From Mariniradius saccharolyticus AK6 (GTDB lineage Bacteria > Bacteroidota > Bacteroidia > Cytophagales > Cyclobacteriaceae), in NCBI RefSeq assembly GCF_000330725.2, contig NZ_AMZY02000012.1, positions 36,893 to 100,892 of the forward strand: 64,000 nt of DNA. Reading direction: 5' to 3'. The position numbers and the translations under genes were made by a program. Below, in pieces: positions 56,067 through 64,000 of the stretch (the first letter of the stretch is position 1; each line of letters begins with the position of its first letter). Under the pieces are notes generated by a model, which ran no database searches, was not told where the DNA came from, and saw only the letters and a list, made by a program, of their open reading frames with translations.

Positions 56067-57233
56067 TCAATGCTTGATGTTTTCCCGGTATTCGGACGGG
56101 GAGGTTCCGATGAACTTCTTGAAAGCATTGGTAAAGGAGTTTCGATTATTGAAGCCACACTCATTCGCAATCGCTTCAATCGTATAGTTCGACCATTTCC
56201 CGTTTTCAATGTTTTCCACACAATGATGAATCCTTTTTAGATTGATAAAATCTATAAAACTGATGCTTCGGAATGTGTTGAGGCTTTTTGAAATCTGATA
56301 CACAGGTATATGGATATCGTTCGAAAAATCATTGATACTGTAGCCCCGTTCGAGGAAAAACTTCTTCCCATCCATCTCCGATTCAATGATTTGAATGAAC
56401 TCTTCCAATTTTTTCTCCTCCTCCGGATTTGACTCCTGCTTGACATGAACTCTTCCTTGTCGGTGCGATTGGGCGGAGTTCTGGAGCAATCCTCCATAAA
56501 GCAAAGACGGAAAGAAAAATAGCGACAGACTCGAAACCATCAGCCATACCACCGAAAACGAATTGACGATATGGTAAGTAGTCATTATTTCCAAACCCAA
56601 CATGCTGAGGTAAAACGGAAACCACAAAAAAACCTGACATCCCAGAAATATCACCATCCAATTCCTCCAGCCTTTCGCATCGGAATTTGACTCCGAGCGG
56701 CTTTTGTTCCATTTCAAAAAGAGCCATACCGTGGCAATCCAATACAAACTAAATAATATCGTACGAAACTCCTGGTGGAAACCTGGCCCAAAGTACTTGC
56801 TCTGGGCAAACATACCCAAGAGGTTCAAATCCTGCACCTCACGGACAATCAATTCGGCCTTTTGCGCAGAAGACATCGAAAACACATGCCAATAGTCTAC
56901 CAAATACACCAAAAGGGGAATCAAATGAAAGATATCATACCACCTCCAAAGCCGCTTCTTTGTGAAAAAGACCATGTGCAGGTAAGGCATCGGTATGAAG
57001 ATCAATGCAAATAGATTTCCCATCCGGTACATGAATGGCCAATAGATCGTCAATTGGGATACATTGGAGAATCCAACAAATACAGCCAAGGAAATACTCA
57101 GTTGCCCTATCGCCAGCGGCTGGTAGGCAGGGTTATTTTTTACGGCAAAACGAAAAATAACCGCTGCCGACAATACCCCAAGTACTGCCGCTGCCAAATG
57201 CACAAAGATGATCCAATCAAAATTGATTTCCAT
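56067..57233 (-). CDS. 7TM-AraC membrane transcription regulator (copy 1)
   Basis: A 388-residue regulator with seven predicted TM helices (residues about 8-245) and a cytosolic C-terminal AraC-type HTH (about 280-388). The HTH part contains FIDFINLKRIHHCVENI and IANECGFNNRNSFTNAFK. Membrane AraC regulators of this kind are thought to sense ligands at or in the membrane. It is paralogous to the protein at 62273-63430 (both begin MEINFD and share FHLIP/FHFIP-like and WRWYD segments). The two flank the DUF1254 genes. Confidence 0.9.
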   Translation of the reverse strand: MEINFDWIIFVHLAAAVLGVLSAAVIFRFAVKNNPAYQPLAIGQLSISLAVFVGFSNVSQLTIYWPFMYRMGNLFALIFIPMPYLHMVFFTKKRLWRWYDIFHLIPLLVYLVDYWHVFSMSSAQKAELIVREVQDLNLLGMFAQSKYFGPGFHQEFRTILFSLYWIATVWLFLKWNKSRSESNSDAKGWRNWMVIFLGCQVFLWFPFYLSMLGLEIMTTYHIVNSFSVVWLMVSSLSLFFFPSLLYGGLLQNSAQSHRQGRVHVKQESNPEEEKKLEEFIQIIESEMDGKKFFLERGYSINDFSNDIHIPVYQISKSLNTFRSISFIDFINLKRIHHCVENIENGKWSNYTIEAIANECGFNNRNSFTNAFKKFIGTSPSEYRENIKH

Positions 57234-57525
57234 CGCTTGATTTGCTCCTTTACAGACTATCCTGGAAAACGATCATCAAATAAAGAAGATTTCGGCTGAA
57301 TAAAAAACGATGGGAATGAAGGCCTGTTGGCATTAGAAATCCCTAGGGCTGGGTGGATCCGCGACAGGCTTCGGGATGCAATTCCACCGTGTCTTGTTTT
57401 GGTATCTGAAATCCCAATTCTCAAAAGTTCAATCTGACCTTTCCCGAAAGGCAAGTCCCCCTGGAATCGGAGCCCTTGTCTTGCGGACTTTTGTTTCAGG
57501 GCTCCGTTCCATGACGGGGTAGTTT
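57234..57525. repeat. Upstream region of AraC copy 1, similar to that of copy 2
   Basis: The segment 57284-57430 resembles 63480-63660 (shared AAGATTTCGGC, GGCCTGTTGGCATT-like, CTGGGTGG, AATTCCACC and AAAAGTTCAA pieces in the same order). It looks like the duplicated upstream DNA of the two regulator genes, decayed by substitutions and deletions. No gene is supported here. Confidence 0.55.
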
Positions 57526-58992
57526 TTACTTTACGGGCTCGATGTCAGGCAACACCCAAGTCTTATCAAACAAGGATGGAAGCGGGCCATAGAATCTGAA
57601 CAATATCTCGAATTGCCCATTTGGATCTGTCGGGGTCCAGTTGGACTCTTTTCCCTCTGGGGCTTGGGGACCAAAGTAAAGATCCACAGAGCCGTCGGCA
57701 TTGACCTGCAATCCTGGGCTCTGGGAAGAGCGACCTGCATGGGACATTTCGCGAATGAGGGCATGCGTACGAAGATCGTAAAGCGTAGCCGACCAATATT
57801 GACGCACGGGTGCATTGGCAGGAACGGTAAGCTTATAATTCTTACTGCCGTCCAACAGTTGGCCATCTTTATCCTCCAGGGCCATCAGGTAAAATTGGCC
57901 TTCTCCCATCCGCTTGGGGGTGAAGAAAATAAAGGAAAACAACAGGCCACGTGCATCTACAGGATAGAGGTTCGGATCCTTGAATTGGTCTTGCGATGCC
58001 TTGAAGACCATGGCAATCGACTGGGGAAATGACCACCTGCTGCCCTCTGCAAATGCACCACCCTTGACCACTTCCTTGTACATCCCATCAATGAAGGTAA
58101 AACCCTGCGCGGCTGCCTCATTGAGCAATTCGGTTTGGGCAGCATCTGGTGCAAATGGCTTGCCTTTTTCAATACCGATCATACGCAACTTGTCGATCAT
58201 GGCCCGGTCGCGTTCCAGCCATGGTTCATACTGAACGATGCGATCCAACGACTCGAAAAACCGGATGTCATACTTGATCGTGGCATCATACAATACGCCC
58301 GCAGCATCCACATAAACCGTGGGGGATGGAGCGTTTGCTTGAGAAAGCGGGTAGATTTTCATGCGCTTGCCGTAAGCGACTGCCTTAGCCAGGTCTTCCT
58401 CGCTTCCGCTCTTCAGGACGGACCGGATCAGGGCATATCCTTTGTAGGTCTGGGAAGGGAGCACGATGTATCCAGCCGGTACCTTGCCATCATGCCCTGG
58501 AGGCAGGATGAGGTATTTCCCTCCCTTGCCCTGGTCAGCGCCAGCCACACCAATGTCCTCCAGTGGCATTTGCCAGGCATCCATGATCGTACCCACAATG
58601 GCACCCTCATCAGCCGGTGGTACCTCCAACACAATGGGGCCAACTTCCCGGGTATCAAAGTAAGGCGTGAAATAGACCACGTCGGTATTGGGCGTAAGCG
58701 TTTGGTTCTTCCAATCGAGCAGGCGCGACCAATACAACATCTGGTTTTCCCGGCAGGCCGTCTCATTGAGCATAGCCTGGTACATAAGGTCAAGATTCAC
58801 CGCAGGCATTCCCCAGATCATCGCCTCTATCGCCCGCGATTGCATCACTTGCTGCTGCAAATCAGCGTAAGACTTCTCTGCGTTTGCCACAGCAACCAAA
58901 TCTGTTTGAGTTTCCTTTTTCGGGCTCTGACATGCCGTGGAGAAAGCAATAAGACCTAGGACAGTAAATACGCCAACTTTTATTTTTCTCAT
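57526..58992 (-). CDS. DUF1254/DUF1214 lipoprotein (copy C)
   Basis: A 488-residue lipoprotein (lipobox FSTACQSPKK; ATG 58992 chosen, ATG 59004 possible). The DUF1254 part includes TPNTDVVYFTPYFDTRE and the DUF1214 part the stretch MALEDKDGQLLDGSKNYKL, then PVRQYWSATLYDLRTHALI. These paired domains occur in many bacteria but have no established reaction. It follows the copy at 59025-60425 with 32 bp between its start and the previous stop. Confidence 0.88.
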   Translation of the reverse strand: MRKIKVGVFTVLGLIAFSTACQSPKKETQTDLVAVANAEKSYADLQQQVMQSRAIEAMIWGMPAVNLDLMYQAMLNETACRENQMLYWSRLLDWKNQTLTPNTDVVYFTPYFDTREVGPIVLEVPPADEGAIVGTIMDAWQMPLEDIGVAGADQGKGGKYLILPPGHDGKVPAGYIVLPSQTYKGYALIRSVLKSGSEEDLAKAVAYGKRMKIYPLSQANAPSPTVYVDAAGVLYDATIKYDIRFFESLDRIVQYEPWLERDRAMIDKLRMIGIEKGKPFAPDAAQTELLNEAAAQGFTFIDGMYKEVVKGGAFAEGSRWSFPQSIAMVFKASQDQFKDPNLYPVDARGLLFSFIFFTPKRMGEGQFYLMALEDKDGQLLDGSKNYKLTVPANAPVRQYWSATLYDLRTHALIREMSHAGRSSQSPGLQVNADGSVDLYFGPQAPEGKESNWTPTDPNGQFEILFRFYGPLPSLFDKTWVLPDIEPVK

Positions 58993-59024
58993 TTTATCAG
59001 TCATTACTTCATCAAAACCTTGAT

Positions 59025-60425
59025 TTATTGCACCCGCACCAAAGGCTTTGGCTTCCACGTACCGTTCAAGGCCTCAGGTTTGGGCAAATACAGGCGGTTT
59101 ACGAAAAAGAAAGGCCCATTAGGCGCAGGAAGCCAATTCGACTCCTTGTCCTTACCCGGAGATTCGTGCTGTATATAAATTGTAATACTATTGTCTGGAT
59201 TGCGCTTGAGATTTGGCAACATGGCGGAATTTATCAAATACCGGTTAATCGGATTTTCCGTCATAATTCTTGCCGGCAGCTCATACATGGTATATGACCA
59301 AAATGCATTAACCGGGGGCATTTCATCACTCTTCATGGTCAATGTATACTTGTTGGTAGCGGCATTCAAAGGCTGCCCTTCTGAATCAGTCTGGTAAATA
59401 GGGTAGATCGCTTCTTCTTTTGAAAGGCCATAAATTCCCAATACCGCTCCGGCCATGCGAAACATATAATTGTTGTTTAAATGCTCCCTGGTGCCAAACG
59501 CCTCAGCACTACCCACTTTGCCGGTTTTAATTTCGTTCGTATTGAAGGCCTCAAATTCTTTCCAGGCATCCTCTATACCCGCATTCAGCGCATCTTTGAT
59601 TTCGGGAGACAATGATACTGTATCAAAGGTCTTTCCGGGTACCAGGCCGATTTTAGCAAATTGCTCCCTGAGGTCTTTTTCGGATGGATGTGTAGGGCAG
59701 AACTGCAAGTAGAAGTTCAACAGGCTGAAGAATTCCAACGATGTCCTCTGGGTTTCCGGAGTGAGCGGCTTGGGGAAGTTGATCTCAGGGGCAGCCTTTG
59801 GAGCAGGCTGATTGAGGAAGGCCGATAAAGGCTTTACAATATACTGCTCCTGGATCTTCTTGACATTCTCCAGATCGGCAGGATCAAAGAGTTGAGTCCG
59901 GAACTGGGCAGATGCGATCTCAGTCTCACAACGGATTACCCTTGTAATTCCTTCGGGTATTTCCCCTTTCCAGTTGGGACCTGCAATCAGAAAACTGCCG
60001 CCATTGTTCCCATCTGTGCGCGTACCCGGTATGTCGAAGTTGTGTGTGTACAGGTCGATGAGCTGCAAACTCCAGTACCGATCTTTTTCGATAGGCGGCA
60101 CAGTGAACACAATCGGTTCTGTGCGCAAATCAAGGCCGATCCACGAATAGGGAGTGTCCGAATTTGCCGTTTGGATTGCTTTGTCTTGGGAGGTAAAAAC
60201 GCGGGGAATATTATAGAGGATATTGTAAGGCGCTTTGTAATCCGGATCGTTCTTGTCGATGAAATAGGCATATTGCACCCGCATATTGTCTACAAGCGGG
60301 AAGCCGTAGATGTACGCTTCCTTAGCAATTCTCCTTGCTTCTTCGGGCGTCACTTCGGTTTTCGGACTTTGGCAACCAAGGACAAAGGCTATTAACCCTA
60401 GGCCAATCAAAAATTTGATATTCAT
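59025..60425 (-). CDS. DUF1254/DUF1214 lipoprotein (copy B)
   Basis: A 466-residue lipoprotein (lipobox FVLGCQSP). It is the most typical of the three copies: DUF1254 with TANSDTPYSWIGLDLRTEP (about 90-108) and DUF1214 with VNAFWSYTMYELPARIMTENP and ESNWLPAPNGPFFFVNRLYLP near the end. It lies between copies A and C in one minus-strand run with gaps of 33-56 bp, so they are probably one transcript. The function is not known. Confidence 0.9.
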   Translation of the reverse strand: MNIKFLIGLGLIAFVLGCQSPKTEVTPEEARRIAKEAYIYGFPLVDNMRVQYAYFIDKNDPDYKAPYNILYNIPRVFTSQDKAIQTANSDTPYSWIGLDLRTEPIVFTVPPIEKDRYWSLQLIDLYTHNFDIPGTRTDGNNGGSFLIAGPNWKGEIPEGITRVIRCETEIASAQFRTQLFDPADLENVKKIQEQYIVKPLSAFLNQPAPKAAPEINFPKPLTPETQRTSLEFFSLLNFYLQFCPTHPSEKDLREQFAKIGLVPGKTFDTVSLSPEIKDALNAGIEDAWKEFEAFNTNEIKTGKVGSAEAFGTREHLNNNYMFRMAGAVLGIYGLSKEEAIYPIYQTDSEGQPLNAATNKYTLTMKSDEMPPVNAFWSYTMYELPARIMTENPINRYLINSAMLPNLKRNPDNSITIYIQHESPGKDKESNWLPAPNGPFFFVNRLYLPKPEALNGTWKPKPLVRVQ

Positions 60426-60481
60426 ATGATCTTGTTTAAAGTGTTCCGGATTACATGTATAGCCTCTCTATACTCTTCTAT

Positions 60482-62008
60482 TTAATTCACCTCCTCAAAA
60501 TCAGGCAATACAAAAGTCTTATCGAAATAGGGCTGCAACGGTGCATAAAGCCTGAAGATCACAAACCAGCCATCAGTACCCACCGTCTTCATGTAGTTGC
60601 TTTCGTATCCCTCTGGCGCTTTGGCTCCGATGTATAAGTCAACCGAACCATCTTCATTGCGCTTGATGTCGGGCATCCTGCTATCAATAGCCACCGACCT
60701 TACAGTTCCTAAGCCGCTTTCGTAGTGCCTTCTTGTTTCTGCACTGTACAAATCCACCGCCCAAAATTGTGCAACCGGCACATCAGCCGGCACGCGCAAG
60801 CGGTAAGTTTTGTCAGCTCTGAAAAGATTGCCCTCACTGTCGCGCTTGGCAGCGAGGTAAACCTGACCTTTTCCGATGTATGGGTTAACCATGCCTTCGC
60901 TGCTGGTAACGGCATCATAAAACCATACGGTCCGCTCGTCCAGTTCCACCTTGTTGTAAGTAATCTGCGGAATCGAGAAGGCTATCATATTGTGCCATTG
61001 TTTTTCCGGCCAGTAATTCTCCATGAAACGTGGATTGGTTGCCAGATTACGCGCCATCAGCTCACCCAGGGCTGCACCTTCGGTCAGAATTTTTGTTTGA
61101 CGGGCATCCGGAGAAAAAGGCTTTCCTTTTACAATTCCCAGTGGTTCGATCATCGCCATCCATGCCTTGTCCTGCTCGCGCACAGGCTCTTGGTTGATGA
61201 CATTGTGCAAGGCTTTCCAGTAGTCCATGCCCCGGTAGGCGGTCGCCGACCAGGTTTTATCCAAACCTTCGATCAATTTGTTCTGCACAGGCTGACCCCC
61301 GAGCGCGGAGACCTTCAAGGCTTTCACGAAATTGGTTTTAAATGCCGGGTTTGTATCCAGTATCCGAAATCCCCACATGATGTTGTTGGTAGCCGACTGG
61401 AATACATGGACTCCCTTCTTCTCATATTTTTCAGGATTGTCTTCCGGACCCACAATGATGTAAGTTCCACCTTCGCCCCTATCCGGGCCAGTGAGGCCCA
61501 GGTCACAAACTGGACGCTGCCAGAAATCAAGGGCGGCACCTGCTGTCATGCCAGCGGGATACTCGATGTAGAGTGGTCCATTCGAAAGGTTATCGAAAGC
61601 AATAAAATAAGGAGTTGTCAAGTTGGCGGTGACGATGCCCTGCTTCTCCCGAAAGCTCACATACACCGCAAACGTGCCGCGGGCATTGGGTCCGTAGTGC
61701 TTATTCTGCTCCTCCCTCCAAGTCACGAAACTCACCAAAGGTGTCGACCACATATAAGCCTGAGAGGCACGCTGCAGGTCCATGGCATCAAAAAGCTTTT
61801 GGGAGCTTTCGTCCGTGAGGTAGTTATGCTGCAGCTCCATCACCCCATAAGGGGTCTGGATTTTTTCATCTCCCTTTAAACCAGCTTTTTCCAAAGGTAC
61901 AGGAGCAGGTTGTGCGGCACGTGACTTTCTTTGCGCATCGACATTGCCCGCAAACGCAAGGCTAAAGACCGCGATGATTGAGAAGGCAAGTAGTTTGTTG
62001 GTCTTCAT
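60482..62008 (-). CDS. DUF1254/DUF1214 exported protein (copy A)
   Basis: A 508-residue protein with a plain signal peptide (cleaved near FAGNVDAQRKS), unlike its two lipoprotein paralogues. DUF1254 is seen around LTTPYFIAFDNLSNGPLYIE and GPDRGEGGTYIIVGPED; DUF1214 around VPVAQFWAVDLYSAETRRHY and ESNYMKTVGTDGWFVIFRLY. It is the first of the three genes, 264 bp after the regulator at 62273-63430. Confidence 0.88.
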   Translation of the reverse strand: MKTNKLLAFSIIAVFSLAFAGNVDAQRKSRAAQPAPVPLEKAGLKGDEKIQTPYGVMELQHNYLTDESSQKLFDAMDLQRASQAYMWSTPLVSFVTWREEQNKHYGPNARGTFAVYVSFREKQGIVTANLTTPYFIAFDNLSNGPLYIEYPAGMTAGAALDFWQRPVCDLGLTGPDRGEGGTYIIVGPEDNPEKYEKKGVHVFQSATNNIMWGFRILDTNPAFKTNFVKALKVSALGGQPVQNKLIEGLDKTWSATAYRGMDYWKALHNVINQEPVREQDKAWMAMIEPLGIVKGKPFSPDARQTKILTEGAALGELMARNLATNPRFMENYWPEKQWHNMIAFSIPQITYNKVELDERTVWFYDAVTSSEGMVNPYIGKGQVYLAAKRDSEGNLFRADKTYRLRVPADVPVAQFWAVDLYSAETRRHYESGLGTVRSVAIDSRMPDIKRNEDGSVDLYIGAKAPEGYESNYMKTVGTDGWFVIFRLYAPLQPYFDKTFVLPDFEEVN

Positions 62009-62272
62009 ATTTTGAAAGCAAAAATTTGGTGAATGAAAATCGGCTTCATGGCGTGTGGAATCGAAACAAACCAGATTGTAGCCTGATCATAAAAGTAAGT
62101 CTTTCTTGGGGTGACCTGGGCGAAAAAGGGCTACGCATGGCCATCCTTGGGCGAAGATTGGCACGAAAACGACCATTAAAGGATGTCTCGAAAAGTGGTA
62201 TTTATTTTCTAAATCCTGTTATGCGGCAAAATCAAAAAAACACTTTCGAACGGTCTCCTCTACAGTGGATGG

Positions 62273-63430
62273 TTACCTATGCTTGACGATGAACTCGGAT
62301 GGGGAAATACCTTTGAACTTTTTGAAGGCATTGGTAAAGGAATTTCGGTTATTGAAGCCGCATTCCAAGGCCAAGGCTTCGATCTTGAGGTTTCTCCACT
62401 CGCCGGCCTCAAGCTTTTGTGCACAGTATCCAACACGCTTTCGGTTGATGAAGTCTATAAAGCTGATGCCCTCAAAATGGGAGATACATTTGGATATCTG
62501 ATACACCGGGATGCCGATGTCTCGCGAAAAATCATTGATCGTATAGCCGGGTTTCAGAAATAGAGCGTCTTTTTCCATCGCTATCTCAATCGCTGTCTTT
62601 ACTTCCTGCAACTTCAAAAGCTCGGCACCTTGCTCCAATTCCGTTGGTTTCTGCTTGGGTGCCTTGTGGTGCCCCCTATTGTTGGCTTGGCCATATACAA
62701 GCGATGGATATAAGAGCAAAAGAAAAGAAGAAACCACCAGCCAAGCTGCACCTGCGGTGTAGACCATGTGGTAAGTCAGCGCCGGGTCGATCCAAATAAA
62801 AGTGAGATAGAAAGGAAGCCAAATAGCCATCTGAAAAGCCAGATAGACAAACATCCAATTTTTCCAGATCCTCTCCTCGAACCCCAAATTCGGTTTTGCC
62901 TTGATCCAGCGGAATACTAGCCTAATTTCCAGCAGCCAATAAACACTGAACAAAATGGTTCGAAAGGACTGATGAAAGCCTGGAGGGAAAAATCGACTTT
63001 CTCGCATTTGCGCAAATTGGTTTTCATTGGCGATATCCTTGAGGATCAAAGCCAGCTTCTCTTGGTTTGAAAGTGTGAAAATCGGCCAGAAATCGACCAG
63101 AAAAACCAAGGCAGGGATAAAGTGCAGAAAATCATACCAACGCCAAGTTCGCTTCTCGGTATAGAACCGTACGTAAAGAAAAGGCAGCGGTACAAACAGC
63201 AATCCAAAAAAACTGCCCGTTCGGAACAAAAAGGGCCAGTGGACCAGCAATTCGGATACCACCAAAAAACTTACCCAAATGGCAACCGCGAGAATAATCT
63301 GGCCAAAGGCTAAGGGCAGATTGACCGGGTTACTTTTGATTCCCTGATAAAGCAATACAATCCCCGAAACAACCCCCAACACACAGGCGGCCAAATGTGT
63401 AAAGGTGGCGAGGTCAAAATTGATTTCCAT
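62273..63430 (-). CDS. 7TM-AraC membrane transcription regulator (copy 2)
   Basis: A 385-residue paralogue of the protein at 56067-57233, with seven TM helices then an AraC HTH (KRVGYCAQKL, LALECGFNNRNSFTNAFKKF). The N-terminus MEINFDLATFTHLAACVLGV parallels copy 1. It lies upstream of the DUF1254 genes on the same strand and is the best local candidate for their control. Confidence 0.9.
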   Translation of the reverse strand: MEINFDLATFTHLAACVLGVVSGIVLLYQGIKSNPVNLPLAFGQIILAVAIWVSFLVVSELLVHWPFLFRTGSFFGLLFVPLPFLYVRFYTEKRTWRWYDFLHFIPALVFLVDFWPIFTLSNQEKLALILKDIANENQFAQMRESRFFPPGFHQSFRTILFSVYWLLEIRLVFRWIKAKPNLGFEERIWKNWMFVYLAFQMAIWLPFYLTFIWIDPALTYHMVYTAGAAWLVVSSFLLLLYPSLVYGQANNRGHHKAPKQKPTELEQGAELLKLQEVKTAIEIAMEKDALFLKPGYTINDFSRDIGIPVYQISKCISHFEGISFIDFINRKRVGYCAQKLEAGEWRNLKIEALALECGFNNRNSFTNAFKKFKGISPSEFIVKHR

Positions 63431-63479
63431 TTCTCGGCTTACTCCTTTACTGATTTATATGGCAAAATACCCTCCAATT

Positions 63480-63690
63480 AATGAAGATTTCGGCGGAATT
63501 AAAAACGAGGGGAATGGAAGCCTGTTGGCATTTGAAATTCCAACATTCCAAAGTTCAACCCTGCAATTGTCGGCAGGCAGGCCCCCGGCTGGGTGGGATT
63601 TGCAATTCCACCCTTTTGTTTCTCGGGATTTGTAATCCCGATTCCCAAAAGTGCAACCCTGCATTTGTCGGCAGGCTGGGTAAACCAAAC
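63480..63690. repeat. Repeat-rich upstream DNA of AraC copy 2
   Basis: It contains two 28-bp direct repeats (63551-63578 and 63649-63676, two mismatches) and a perfect palindrome TCGGGATT-TGT-AATCCCGA at 63623-63641. The left part resembles 57284-57430. It looks like dispersed, REP-like intergenic DNA. Confidence 0.6.
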
Positions 63691-63703
63691 AACCTATCAA
63701 TTG

Positions 63704-63980
63704 ACTCGTGCCGGCTTTTTACTAACTCATGTCGGTTCCGAGGTCACTCGTGCCGGCTTTTTACTAACTCATGTCGGTTCCGAGGTCACTCGTGTCGGCT
63801 TTTTGCTAACTCATGTCGGTTCCGAGGTGACTCGTGTCGGCTTTTTGCCGACTCATGTCGGTTCCGAGGCGACTCGTGTCGGCTTTTTACCGACTCGTGT
63901 CGGTTCCGAGGTGACTCATGTAGGCTTTTTGCTGACTCGTGTCGGTTCCGAGGCGAGTCGTGTCGGCTTTTTGACCCGTC
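63704..63980. repeat. 42-bp tandem repeat array (about 6.5 copies)
   Basis: Each 42-bp unit is two 21-bp halves. The A half starts ACTCGTGYCGGCTTTTT and the B half ACTCATGTCGGTTCCGAGG; both share ACTCRTGYCGG. Units begin at 63704, 63746, 63788, 63830, 63872, 63914 and 63956. Two plus frames stay open because 42 is a multiple of 3, but no gene start or family is recognisable, so it is treated as non-coding. Confidence 0.8.
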
Positions 63981-64000
63981 CTGAAAAAAGTTGACAGTTT

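Noticed and set aside
60725..61879. 384-codon plus-strand open frame
   Set aside because: It lies fully antisense to the well-supported DUF1254/DUF1214 copy A and shows no recognisable family.
63704..63980. Possible CRISPR array
   Set aside because: There are no unique spacers; consecutive 21-bp units are near copies of each other and no cas genes are nearby.
63481..63994. Two open plus frames through the 42-bp repeats
   Set aside because: The unit is a multiple of 3, so any open frame stays open. No gene start, family or codon bias supports coding.

Overview
The window looks like a chromosomal segment of a Bacteroidota bacterium, most likely order Cytophagales (Cyclobacteriaceae-like). The reasons are TAnnTTTG-type -7 promoter elements, DUF2911, DUF2490 and SPOR proteins, TonB/ExbBD envelope genes, many lipoproteins, 7TM-AraC regulators and a SerB-SerA fusion. 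No rRNA, tRNA, transposase, integrase or CRISPR array was seen. The placement is inference from gene content.

Region 1 (1-19200) is an envelope and metal defence block. On the minus strand lie an ArnC-like glycosyltransferase, an ArnT-like transferase with two fused LAB_N domains, an OmpR-family response regulator, its histidine kinase, a CzcA-CzcC-CzcB heavy-metal RND pump and a P-type cation ATPase cut by the window edge. Divergent on the plus strand is an AcrA-AcrB-OprM-like drug efflux operon. Two tandem operator arrays (CTTAA repeated every 11 bp, like Salmonella PmrA boxes) lie just before the arnC-like gene and just before the czc operon. The two-component system therefore probably controls both sugar modification of lipid A (or another lipid) and metal efflux.

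Region 2 (19201-25700) holds ribosome rescue factor ArfB and two large exported carbohydrate-related proteins: an FGE-fold protein lacking the catalytic cysteines, and a GH63-like six-hairpin hydrolase lipoprotein.

Region 3 (25697-36800) is a GNAT gene followed by a long minus-strand cluster, read as holA, giant TPR protein, outer-membrane barrel, SPOR protein, ExbB, ExbD, TonB, FolC, TrmB. The middle genes look like one trans-envelope machine.

Region 4 (36900-53500) is mostly housekeeping and single genes: TPR protein, UspA, hydroxyacid dehydrogenase, DUF2911, CAT-like plus NUDIX, SerB-SerA, a RES-Xre toxin-antitoxin pair, GluQ, HdeD, class 3 lipase, glycogen phosphorylase, NlpE, a Met/Gly/His-rich lipoprotein and DUF2490.

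Region 5 (53500-64000) is an accessory block, all on the minus strand: 7TM-AraC regulator, three consecutive exported DUF1254/DUF1214 proteins, a second 7TM-AraC regulator, and an alkylsulfatase-like lipoprotein whose metal ligands are largely lost. The two regulators are paralogous and share similar upstream DNA. The right edge carries a 42-bp tandem repeat array.
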